Positions 39,155 to 46,622 of a stretch of DNA of 64,000 bases are shown here, piece after piece (the first letter of the stretch is position 1; every line of letters starts with the position of its first letter). The notes under the pieces are model-generated. The model was given only the letters and a program-made list of their open reading frames with translations, was not told the DNA's origin and ran no database searches. This DNA comes from CAZMPJ01 sp964568455. Its GTDB lineage: Bacteria; Margulisbacteria; WOR-1; O2-12-FULL-45-9. The stretch lies in assembly GCA_964568455.1 (NCBI GenBank), contig CAZMPJ010000007.1, forward strand, positions 17,616-81,615, written 5' to 3'. The translations under genes and the position numbers were made by a program.

Positions 39155-40329
39155 TTACCCGTGTACTTGAAATAGACAATTTAGATGAAGCCCAAAAAGA
39201 AATGCTGAAGGTTGGTGTTAACCAAGGGGGCATTGATATTATGGGGCCCAAATCAATCTTTAGAGCGATTAAACTAAACCGGCTGCCAACTACACCTGCT
39301 AATATTCTTAAACAAGAAATGTTGTCTTTAGGCGGGGAAGCAGCTACTGCGCAGGGAGTAATTAACCACTCAATTGATATGAGCGATGTTTTACTTTTAG
39401 GTACAATGAAACAATATCAGCTGTTAATAGAAAAGTTAAAGCTGAATAAATTTAAGTTACCCGAATTAGCTGATGATATTCAATCGTCTTTAAATAATTA
39501 TGATGCACCGGCCGTCAAAACAAAAATTATGGGAATTCTAAATGTGACTCCTGATTCTTTTTCAGACGGCGGCAAATTTTTAAATCCAGAAACCGCAATT
39601 GCTCAAGCTAGGAAAATGGTTGAGGAGGGGGCAGATATTATTGATGTGGGAGGGGAGTCAACCCGGCCGGGATCTGATCCTGTTTCTGCTGAAGAAGAGA
39701 AAAAAAGAGTTATTCCAATAATAGAAAAATTGTCAAAAGAAATTAAAGCTCTGATTTCTATTGATACTACTAAAGCTGAAGTGGCAAAAGCTGCGATTGA
39801 AGCTGGGGCGGGTATGGTAAATGATATTTCCGGATTAAGATTTGATAAAAATATGGCAAAAGTGGTGGCTGAAAAAAAAGTCCCAATTTGCATTATGCAT
39901 ATTAAGGGAACACCTGGAAATATGCATGATAATCCTGAATATATCGACTTGATGGGAGAGATTATAAATTATTTATCAGAAGGGCTTGAAATTGCAAAAA
40001 AGGCTGGTATACTAACGGGGAATATTATTGTTGATCCAGGAATTGGTTTTGGAAAAAGCGTAGAAGATAACCTTGAAATAATCAAAAGGCTGAAAGAATT
40101 AAAGGTTTTAGGCTGTCCAGTTTTAATTGGGCCATCGCGTAAATCTTTTATCGGAAAAATACTCGGCCTGGATGTTAATAAGCGTTTGGAAGGCACTATT
40201 GCTGCGGTGGTAATGGCCATTGCCAATGGTGCTAATATTGTAAGAGTGCACGATGTTGCGGCCATAAAAAAGGCAACTGAAATTGCCAATGCAATAAATA
40301 GTAGTAAGGGAGGAGTTAAGCATGGCTAA
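39151..40329 (+). CDS. folP: Dihydropteroate synthase (long form)
   Basis: 392 residues. An N-terminal domain of about 130 residues typical of the long FolP type precedes the TIM barrel: KIMGILNVTPDSFSDGG, ADIIDVGGESTRPGSDPV, ISIDTTKAEVA, MVNDISGLRFD, IMHIKGTPGNM, VDPGIGFGKSVEDNL and GPSRKSFIG. It condenses the pterin pyrophosphate with p-aminobenzoate. Overlaps tilS by 4 and folK by 8 bases. Confidence 0.96.
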   Translation: MITRVLEIDNLDEAQKEMLKVGVNQGGIDIMGPKSIFRAIKLNRLPTTPANILKQEMLSLGGEAATAQGVINHSIDMSDVLLLGTMKQYQLLIEKLKLNKFKLPELADDIQSSLNNYDAPAVKTKIMGILNVTPDSFSDGGKFLNPETAIAQARKMVEEGADIIDVGGESTRPGSDPVSAEEEKKRVIPIIEKLSKEIKALISIDTTKAEVAKAAIEAGAGMVNDISGLRFDKNMAKVVAEKKVPICIMHIKGTPGNMHDNPEYIDLMGEIINYLSEGLEIAKKAGILTGNIIVDPGIGFGKSVEDNLEIIKRLKELKVLGCPVLIGPSRKSFIGKILGLDVNKRLEGTIAAVVMAIANGANIVRVHDVAAIKKATEIANAINSSKGGVKHG

Positions 40330-40981
40330 GAAGAAAAAGACAAAAAAACTCAAGAAGACTAAAAAAGTTTCTAAAAAGAAAGCTTTGAAAAAAAAGAAAG
40401 CCTCTCGACAAGCTCGAGGTAAAAAGAAAAAAGGCGGGGCATTAGTAGTTTGCTTAGGACTAGGTTCTAATGTTGGTGACCGAGAAGAATATATTGAACA
40501 AGCTATTTTCTTATTAGAAAAACATACTGGTTTGCAAGTTTTAAGGCATTCCAGTAATTATGAAACCGAGCCAGAAGGAGGAGTTTCTCAGCCTCCATTT
40601 ATCAATGCCGTGGTTGCAATTAAAACTAAACTAGATCCCTATAAATTGCTGGATATTTGTCATGAGATTGAAGCAGCGTTGGGAAGGGAAAGGGAGATAG
40701 ATAGAGGACCGCGTACAATTGATATTGATATCCTGCTTTATGGCAATGAAGTTATTTCTGATGATAAATTGCAAATTCCTCATCCTCTGATGCATGAAAG
40801 ATTGTTTGTCTTAAAACCGCTAAGTGAAATTGCACCAAAACAAATTCATCCTGTTCTTGAAAAGAGGGTTAGTGCTTTATATGATGAGCGCAAAGCGGAG
40901 TTAGGCGGAACTTATGATGACGAGCTGCCAGGGTTTAAAGAGATTAAAGGCGCGTCTTTTGACGATTACGAGCGGTGGTAA
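40322..40981 (+). CDS. folK: HPPK with lysine-rich N-terminal tail
   Basis: 219 residues. From about residue 41 it is a normal pyrophosphokinase: VVCLGLGSNVGDREEYIEQA, HSSNYETEP, PPFINAVVAIKT, REREIDRGPRTIDIDILLYG and IPHPLMHERLFVL. Residues 1-37 form an extra tail with 21 Lys and 2 Arg, like a histone H1 or nucleoid-protein tail, in the same frame and starting at the only ATG near the folP stop. HPPK passes its product to FolP, encoded just upstream. The tail is not part of the enzyme fold. Confidence 0.95.
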   Translation: MAKKKKTKKLKKTKKVSKKKALKKKKASRQARGKKKKGGALVVCLGLGSNVGDREEYIEQAIFLLEKHTGLQVLRHSSNYETEPEGGVSQPPFINAVVAIKTKLDPYKLLDICHEIEAALGREREIDRGPRTIDIDILLYGNEVISDDKLQIPHPLMHERLFVLKPLSEIAPKQIHPVLEKRVSALYDERKAELGGTYDDELPGFKEIKGASFDDYERW

Positions 40982-41394
40982 AAACAAAGAGTGCCGAAGA
41001 AACGATTGAGCTAGGCAAAAAGCTTGGCTCTTCTTTAAAACCAAACACTATTATTGCTTTATCCGGACAACTGGGAGCAGGTAAAACCACATTAGTCCAA
41101 GGCATTGCTAAAGGTTTAAAAGTTAAAGATTATGTTAACTCCCCTAGTTTTATAATTATAAATGAACATCAAGGCCGATTACCTCTTTTTCATGTTGATT
41201 TATACCGCTTAGATAGTGTTGAGGATCTTGGAATTGAAGAATATTATGAGCGAGGCGGAGTTTGCGTGATTGAATGGGCGGAAAAATTAGGCAAAGATGC
41301 TCCTCAAAATATGGAAAAGATAGCAATTAAAGTTCTATCAGAAAACGAGAGGGAAATATGCGTGTCCTCGGCATTAGCAGTGCGACTAAAGTAA
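40975..41394 (+). CDS. tsaE: tRNA t6A biosynthesis ATPase TsaE
   Basis: 139 residues from a GTG at 40975, overlapping the folK stop. P-loop ALSGQLGAGKTTLVQGIA, SPSFIIINEHQG, FHVDLYRLDSVEDLGIEEY and VCVIEWAEKLG are the TsaE/YjeE hallmarks. It powers the TsaBD complex that makes threonylcarbamoyl-A37. Next gene is tsaB (37-base overlap); tsaD is not in this window. Confidence 0.96.
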   Translation: MVKTKSAEETIELGKKLGSSLKPNTIIALSGQLGAGKTTLVQGIAKGLKVKDYVNSPSFIIINEHQGRLPLFHVDLYRLDSVEDLGIEEYYERGGVCVIEWAEKLGKDAPQNMEKIAIKVLSENEREICVSSALAVRLK

Positions 41395-41939
41395 TTAGTA
41401 TTGGTTTTATTGATGAAGACAAGGTTTTATTTGATAAAACCATTGCAGAACTGCATTCAGAAAAAATATTATATTATGTTAAGCAAAAAGGTATTAAGCC
41501 CGAACAAATTGATGCAGTAGCGGTTGCGGCTGGTCCTGGCTCATATTCCGGTCTGCGTGGGGGGCTAGCTACAGCTAAACTTTTGGCTCAAACTTTAAAT
41601 ATTCCGCTAGTTTTAGTTTCCACCCTTGAAGCCATTGCCTATGATCAAGTTGATCAAGATGGAGAAATTACAGTTGTTTTAAATGCTAAAAGAGATGAAT
41701 ATAATTATGCTAAATTTAAAGCGGGAAAAGGCCAACTAATTCGCTTAACAGATGATTTGGTATCAACCATGGATAAGGTTGATATTGAAAATTCGATTGT
41801 CTTAAAAGAAATAAATCCGTTAGGTATAAATATTGCTAAATTAGGCTTAATAATGCTAAAATCAGGCCAGATAGAGGATCCTCTGAAGGCGATCCCAAAA
41901 TATTCACATCAACCGAATATAAGGGAGTATAAAAAATGA
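41358..41939 (+). CDS. tsaB: tRNA t6A biosynthesis protein TsaB
   Basis: 193 residues of ASKHA fold: MRVLGISSATKVISIGFID, the TsaB signature AVAAGPGSYSGLRGGLATAK, and LVSTLEAIA. It is the scaffold partner of TsaD. The C-terminal half is short compared with E. coli TsaB (231). Starts inside tsaE and ends with an ATGA overlap with the kelch lipoprotein gene. Confidence 0.94.
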   Translation: MRVLGISSATKVISIGFIDEDKVLFDKTIAELHSEKILYYVKQKGIKPEQIDAVAVAAGPGSYSGLRGGLATAKLLAQTLNIPLVLVSTLEAIAYDQVDQDGEITVVLNAKRDEYNYAKFKAGKGQLIRLTDDLVSTMDKVDIENSIVLKEINPLGINIAKLGLIMLKSGQIEDPLKAIPKYSHQPNIREYKK

Positions 41940-42979
41940 AAAAGTTTGTAATTTTTGGATTGGCTATTGTTTGTTTTTTGCTGTTTGTTGTTTATGTAAT
42001 GATTGGTTGTGGTTCAGCCGTAAGTCCCGCTACCACGACGACAACCGTTGCGACAACTAGCACTACTACAACCACCACTAGCACAACCACAACTTCTACT
42101 TCATCGACTAGTACCAGCACAACAACTAGTACCACTCTTTCCGGAAGTTGGGAAACAAAAGCTAGTTTGCCTACAGCGCGATCTGCTTTGGCAGTTGGTG
42201 TGGTTGAGAATAAAATCTATGCTATTGGGGGAAATGCTGGCTATCAAGTAAATGAAGAGTATAATGCTAGTGCAGATGCTTGGACACCAAAAACTGATGT
42301 GGATTTGGGAGGACTGGATTGGGGTGCTGGGGTTGTCAATGATAAAATTTATGTCATTGGTGGAACAATCCAGCCTTATGGGGCCTGTGGAACAGTTGAA
42401 ATATATGATCAACCACTTAATTCATGGTCTTATGGGACAGATATGCCAACGCCACGTACGGCTCTAGCAGTGGTGGTTGTTAATGATTTGATTTATGCTA
42501 TAGGTGGCACAGATAATGAAGGCGCATTACTTGGGACAGTTGAAGTTTATTATCCAGCAACAGATACCTGGGAGGCCAAAACAGACATGCCTACTCCACG
42601 TGGTAGCCTAGCGGCGGCCGTTGTTAATGGTAAAATTTATGTAATTGGAGGAGATCAAGCAGACACGGTGGTCGAGGAGTATGACCCAGCATTAGATATT
42701 TGGACAACAAAAGCCAGTATGCCAACTGGTCGTTCTAAATTAGTGGTTGGAGTAATAGATAATAAAATTTATGCAATTGGCGGAGGAATTGGTTCTTCAA
42801 ATTATCTTTCTACAGTTGAAATGTATGATCCTGCATTAGATGAGTGGACCAATTGCACCCCTATGTCAGTGGCTCGCGGCCGTTTTGCAGTTGGCGTAGT
42901 CAATAATAAAATTTACGCTATTGGCGGAGAAGATAATATTGGAGAAAAAGTAGCAACGGTTGAGGCTTTTACACCCTAA
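41936..42979 (+). CDS. Kelch-repeat lipoprotein with Thr/Ser linker
   Basis: 347 residues. Lipoprotein signal with lipobox MIGC (cysteine about residue 25), then a linker of almost only Thr and Ser (about 33-67), then six kelch-type blades with IYAIGG or IYVIGG once each (from residue ~85 to the end), which would close a beta propeller. Probably anchored in the outer membrane and facing outward or into the periplasm. Oddly placed: coupled by ATGA to tsaB. The signal peptide is encoded by a repeat-like stretch shared with the gene at 54464. Confidence 0.88.
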   Translation: MKKFVIFGLAIVCFLLFVVYVMIGCGSAVSPATTTTTVATTSTTTTTTSTTTTSTSSTSTSTTTSTTLSGSWETKASLPTARSALAVGVVENKIYAIGGNAGYQVNEEYNASADAWTPKTDVDLGGLDWGAGVVNDKIYVIGGTIQPYGACGTVEIYDQPLNSWSYGTDMPTPRTALAVVVVNDLIYAIGGTDNEGALLGTVEVYYPATDTWEAKTDMPTPRGSLAAAVVNGKIYVIGGDQADTVVEEYDPALDIWTTKASMPTGRSKLVVGVIDNKIYAIGGGIGSSNYLSTVEMYDPALDEWTNCTPMSVARGRFAVGVVNNKIYAIGGEDNIGEKVATVEAFTP

Positions 42980-42989
42980 AACCCATTTA

Positions 42990-42998
42990 TGCTATAAT
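42990..42998 (+). promoter_or_regulatory. Extended -10 promoter of rimI-like gene
   Basis: TGCTATAAT lies 9 bases before the ATG at 43008, so the leader would be about 3 bases or none. No ribosome site is seen. Confidence 0.55.
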
Positions 42999-43007
42999 CT
43001 TTTCATA

Positions 43008-43421
43008 ATGTTTACTATTAAGACTCTTTCTGATAAAGAACTGCCGGATATTGTTGCGATTGAAAATCTTTGTTTTTCTAATCCAAAGAGTGTAGAAGTT
43101 TTCCGTCATGACGAGAATAAGTATTTAATTGCCAAAGAAAAGGATGAAGTGGTTGGTTATATTGGCATAGAAGATATTAGTGGCGAGAAACATATCATTA
43201 ATATGGCGGTGCATCCGGGTTTTAGGCGAAAAGGAGTTGCTAAAAAGCTGGTTGAAAGAATTTTGAATGATAAAGATGTTTTCTTTTTAGAAGTCAGGAT
43301 TTCTAATCAAGCGGCGCAGAATTTGTACAAGAAATATGGTTTTGAGGTTGTAGGTATTCGTAAAAAATATTATTCAGACAATAATGAAAATGCCTATATT
43401 ATGAAACGATCCCCAATGTAG
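43008..43421 (+). CDS. rimI: RimI-like N-acetyltransferase
   Basis: 137 residues from the ATG at 43008. GNAT fold: VVGYIGIE, INMAVHPGFRRKGVAKKLVE (acetyl-CoA loop), FLEVRISNQAAQNLYKKYGF and a RKKYYSDNNENAYIM end that matches RimI, the ribosomal-protein S18 alanine acetyltransferase. rimI commonly follows tsaB, as here with one lipoprotein gene in between. The stop codon lies within the first REP-like unit. Confidence 0.88.
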   Translation: MFTIKTLSDKELPDIVAIENLCFSNPKSVEVFRHDENKYLIAKEKDEVVGYIGIEDISGEKHIINMAVHPGFRRKGVAKKLVERILNDKDVFFLEVRISNQAAQNLYKKYGFEVVGIRKKYYSDNNENAYIMKRSPM

Positions 43422-43472
43422 GGCAATGCTTCGTAGGGCAAGGCTTCGTAGGGCAAGGCTTTTAGCCTTGCG
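43418..43472 (+). repeat. REP-like units upstream of transposase
   Basis: Three head-to-tail copies of GTAGGGCAAGGCTTC-type units start at 43418, 43433 and 43448; the first has T in place of the second G of AAGG. The last continues into the complete hairpin GCAAGGCT-TTT-AGCCTTGC (43453-43471). Each unit begins with GTAG, the foot tetranucleotide recognised by REP-associated transposases. Twenty-six bases separate the hairpin from the transposase gene. Confidence 0.85.
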
Positions 43473-43498
43473 AATAAACTACTACGGGAATAATTATC

Positions 43499-43984
43499 AT
43501 GAATGAAGAAATAAAACACAAGAAAAGGTTGCGTTTAAAATATTTTAATTATGAAGGTTATTATTCCTATTTTGTTACCATTTGTACGTTGGATAAAAAA
43601 GAAATATTTATTGATAAATCAATTGTTAATCCGATTGTTGGTTTCCTGAAAGAGTTGAGCAGTAATTATAATTTTATCGTTTATGCCTATTGTTTTATGC
43701 CAGATCATCTACATTTGTTGTTGCAAGGAAATGATGAAAAAGCCAATCTAAAGAAATTTGTTTCAATGTTTAAGCAGAAAAGCGGGTTTTGGTATAAGAA
43801 GAAGTTTGATGCTAAGTTGTGGCAAATTAATTATTATGAACATGTTTTAAGAAAAGAAAAGGCAATTAAAGAGATTGCCTATTATATTTTTGCTAATCCA
43901 GTGAGGCAAAAATTAATTGAAGATTATCGTGATTATCCGTTTTCTGGTTCATTTGAATTTGATATTAAACAAGGAATCATTTAA
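43499..43984 (+). CDS. REP-associated tyrosine transposase (RAYT)
   Basis: 161 residues of the Y1/IS200-like family. The HUH motif is HLHLL in YCFMPDHLHLLLQG (about residue 70), and the catalytic tyrosine is expected in WQINYYEHVLRKEK (about 117); FVTICTLDKKEIF and ANPVRQKLIEDYRDYPFSG are typical of RAYT/TnpA-REP proteins. It is a single-copy type of domesticated transposase that acts on REP hairpins, and such hairpins flank it on both sides here. Starts with ATG 26 bases after the upstream hairpin; intact. Confidence 0.92.
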   Translation: MNEEIKHKKRLRLKYFNYEGYYSYFVTICTLDKKEIFIDKSIVNPIVGFLKELSSNYNFIVYAYCFMPDHLHLLLQGNDEKANLKKFVSMFKQKSGFWYKKKFDAKLWQINYYEHVLRKEKAIKEIAYYIFANPVRQKLIEDYRDYPFSGSFEFDIKQGII

Positions 43985-44003
43985 TATGTGGTTGGCGGAA
44001 TAA

Positions 44004-44166
44004 GCAACCCTAAAAGGGTTGCCTTACGGGAGAGATTGATTCCAAACGTAGGGCAAGGCTTTTAGCCTTGCGGATAGATGAAGGCGCAACCCTAAAAGGG
44101 TTGCCTTACGGGAGAGATTGATTCCAAATGTAGGGCAAGGCTGTAGGGCAATGCTTTTAGCATTGC
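44004..44166 (+). repeat. REP/inverted-REP tandem array downstream of transposase
   Basis: Two tandem copies of a unit of about 82 bases (44004-44085; 44086-44166). Each has an inverted hairpin GCAACCCT-AAA-AGGGTTGC (first copy 44004-44022), a spacer with CGGGAGAGATTGATTCCAAA, and a direct hairpin (GCAAGGCT-TTT-AGCCTTGC at 44053-44071). In the second copy an extra GTAGGGCAAGGCT precedes a variant hairpin GCAATGCT-TTT-AGCATTGC (44148-44166). Arrangement as REP plus inverted REP is that of a BIME. It ends 6 bases before the metH start. Confidence 0.87.
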
Positions 44167-44172
44167 GGATAA

Positions 44173-46608
44173 ATGAAACAAGTTATGGATATTTTAGAAG
44201 CATTAGAAAATAAAATATTGGTAATTGACGGAGCTATGGGTACCCAGCTTATGGATCGTGGTGTTAGCCCGCAAGATTGCTTTGATGCCCAAAACATTAA
44301 AAATCCCAAAATAGTTGAGTCTGTACATCAAGCTTATGTTGAGGCAGGGGCGGATATTATTGAAACTAATACTTTTGGCGCTAACCGAATTAAGTTAGCT
44401 GAATATAAACTAGATAAAAAAGTTGAAGAAATTAATATTCAAGCAGCAAAAATTGCTAGAAATGCGATTGGCCAAAAAGGATTTGTTTGTGGGTCAATTG
44501 GTCCTTTAGGTCAGTTGATTGATCCTCTTGGTGAAGTAACCTTTGACCAGGCTTATGAAACTTTTGCTGAGCAAGCTAAAGCACTTGAAAAAGGTGGGGT
44601 TGATGTTATTTGTGTTGAAACTATTTCTGATCTTCAAGAAATGCGTGCGGCGGCTATTGCAGTTAAAAATGAAACTAATTTGCCTTTAATTTGCAGCTTA
44701 ACTTATGATCCGGGTGAAAAGACTATTTATGGTACTTCTCCCGAAGTAGCGGCAGCAGTTTTAGAATCTATTGGAGTAGATATTCTAGCGGCAAACTGTT
44801 CAACCGGGCCTGAAGATATGCTTAAAGTGTGCCGTAAGTTGTTAGCTGTTAATTCTAAATTAATAATGGCTATGCCTAATGCAGGGATGCCGGAACTAGT
44901 TGGCGATAAGGCAGTTTATAAGATGACTCCGAAAAAATTTGCAGAATATGGAGTTAAACTTGCCAAACTAGGAGTTAATATTGTGGGAGGATGTTGTGGA
45001 ACGGGACCGGAGCACATAAAAGAACTCAAAATCCAAATTTCAAAATCCAAAATCCAAATAAAACCTAAAATCCAAAATCCAAAACTAAAATTTGCAAGTC
45101 GTACAAAAGTTGTGGAAGTGGAAGAAGGGAAGACTTTGCTGGTAGGAGAGAGGATTAATCCAACTGGCAGGAAATTGTTTAGAGAAGAATTACAAAAAGG
45201 GAAAATGCAGGTTGTGCGGCAGGAAGCAGGGGAGCAGACCAGGAAAAAATCTGACCTGTTGGATGTTAATGTGTCAGTGCCAGAAGTTGATGAACCGCAA
45301 TTAATGCATGCAGCTATTAATATGGTTCAATCAGTTTCTGATCTGCCAATTTCTATTGATAGTCCTAGTGTAGCCTCTTTAAAACAAGGTTTAAAAACAT
45401 TTTGCGGTCGGGCTTTGCTTAATTCGGTTAATGGTAAAAAAGAGAGTTTAGAAAAAATATTGCCTCTAGCCAAAAAATATGGAGCGGCAATTATTGCTTT
45501 AACTCTGGATGATCATGGAATTCCAAATTCTGCGCAGGAAAGAGTTAAAATCGCAGAAAGAATTGTGCGTAATGCAACAGAAATCGGAATTCCAAAGCAA
45601 AATATTTTTGTTGATTGCTTGGTAATGACTGCAGGGATTGGAACTCAACCTTGTCTTGAAACTTTAAAAGCGATTCCCATGGTAAAAGAAAGATTAGGAG
45701 TAAAAACCATTCTTGGTATTAGCAATGTCTCCCATGGTATGCCGCTGCGTTCTAAATTAAACGCAATTTATTTTCAATTAGCAGTTGCTTATGGATTGGA
45801 TGCAGCAATTGTGGATCCCACCGACCCGGAATTGCAGAAAGTTTTAAAAAGCAAGAAAGTTTTAAGCCGAGAGGCGTTATTAGCTAAATTTAAGTCAGAA
45901 GTGTTAAAGGCAAAGAGATCGGGTAAGCCCAGTGAGAAGAAAAGAGAGGCGTTGGTAAAGGAAATCCGGTTATCTGGTTATCCGGATATCCGGGACGCGG
46001 TAATTGAAGGCGATGTGGATAAGCTTAAAATCCTAATTGAACAGGCTTTTGCAAAGAAAATGAACCCGCAGAAAATAATTGACCAGGGTTTAATTCCAGG
46101 CATGGAAGTTGTAGGCAAGAAGTTTTCTAAAAAAGAATATTTTCTACCTCAAGTAATTGAGTCAGCCGAAACCATGAAAAAAGGTTTTGAAATTTGCCAA
46201 GCCAAGATTCCTAAAGGTAAAGCTAAATCATTGGGAAAAGTTTTATTGGCTACGGTAAAAGGTGATGTGCATGATATTGGGAAGAATATTTTAAAAATGC
46301 TTTTGGAAAATCATGGGTTCAAAGTAACTGATCTAGGCAAAGATGTTGCTCCTGAAGAAATAATTAAAGCAGCAAAATCCGAAAAACCAAGCGTGATTGC
46401 GCTTTCCGCTCTTTTAACCACAACTATGGTTGAGATGGGAGCGGTAAAAGATGCACTTAACAAAGCTAAACTTAATATTCCTCTTTTAGTGGGTGGGGCA
46501 GTTGTTACCAAAGGCTATGCTGATCGAATTGGCGCAAACTATAGCATGGATGCGGTGGGGGCAGTGGCGCTGGCGAAAAAGATTTTATTGTTATACAATA
46601 ATAAGTGA
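44173..46608 (+). CDS. metH: B12-dependent methionine synthase, no activation domain
   Basis: 811 residues. Residues 1-285: homocysteine-binding barrel with zinc cysteines (LAANCSTGP; GGCCGTGPEHI). About 310-565: pterin-binding domain (GERINPTGRKLFREEL, SIDSPSVASL, NSVNGKKESL). About 590-811: cobalamin cap and B12-binding domain with DVHDIGKNILKMLLENHGF. The C-terminal SAM reactivation domain of E. coli MetH is missing, as in several anaerobes. Residues ~285-308 (KIQISKSKIQIKPKIQNPKLK) are coded by ATCCAAA repeats. No ribosome site; the start follows the REP array by 6 bases. Confidence 0.95.
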   Translation: MKQVMDILEALENKILVIDGAMGTQLMDRGVSPQDCFDAQNIKNPKIVESVHQAYVEAGADIIETNTFGANRIKLAEYKLDKKVEEINIQAAKIARNAIGQKGFVCGSIGPLGQLIDPLGEVTFDQAYETFAEQAKALEKGGVDVICVETISDLQEMRAAAIAVKNETNLPLICSLTYDPGEKTIYGTSPEVAAAVLESIGVDILAANCSTGPEDMLKVCRKLLAVNSKLIMAMPNAGMPELVGDKAVYKMTPKKFAEYGVKLAKLGVNIVGGCCGTGPEHIKELKIQISKSKIQIKPKIQNPKLKFASRTKVVEVEEGKTLLVGERINPTGRKLFREELQKGKMQVVRQEAGEQTRKKSDLLDVNVSVPEVDEPQLMHAAINMVQSVSDLPISIDSPSVASLKQGLKTFCGRALLNSVNGKKESLEKILPLAKKYGAAIIALTLDDHGIPNSAQERVKIAERIVRNATEIGIPKQNIFVDCLVMTAGIGTQPCLETLKAIPMVKERLGVKTILGISNVSHGMPLRSKLNAIYFQLAVAYGLDAAIVDPTDPELQKVLKSKKVLSREALLAKFKSEVLKAKRSGKPSEKKREALVKEIRLSGYPDIRDAVIEGDVDKLKILIEQAFAKKMNPQKIIDQGLIPGMEVVGKKFSKKEYFLPQVIESAETMKKGFEICQAKIPKGKAKSLGKVLLATVKGDVHDIGKNILKMLLENHGFKVTDLGKDVAPEEIIKAAKSEKPSVIALSALLTTTMVEMGAVKDALNKAKLNIPLLVGGAVVTKGYADRIGANYSMDAVGAVALAKKILLLYNNK
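45025..45095 (+). repeat. ATCCAAA repeats in frame within metH
   Basis: Five units of the type AAAATCCAAA lie between 45025 and 45095, coding for a Lys/Ile/Gln-rich linker between the homocysteine and pterin domains of MetH. The motif is that of low-complexity intergenic repeats. Its reverse complement (TTTGGATTTT) encodes the lipoprotein signal peptide at 57719. Confidence 0.7.
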
Positions 46609-46622
46609 AAGGAAGGTGCAGT

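Noticed and set aside
43418..44166. Regularly spaced hairpins taken for a CRISPR array
   Set aside because: Units are themselves palindromic, spacers are repeats rather than unique, and no cas gene is near; a transposase lies between the blocks.
43985..44172. Cobalamin riboswitch before metH
   Set aside because: The region is fully occupied by REP-like units and lacks a B12 box.
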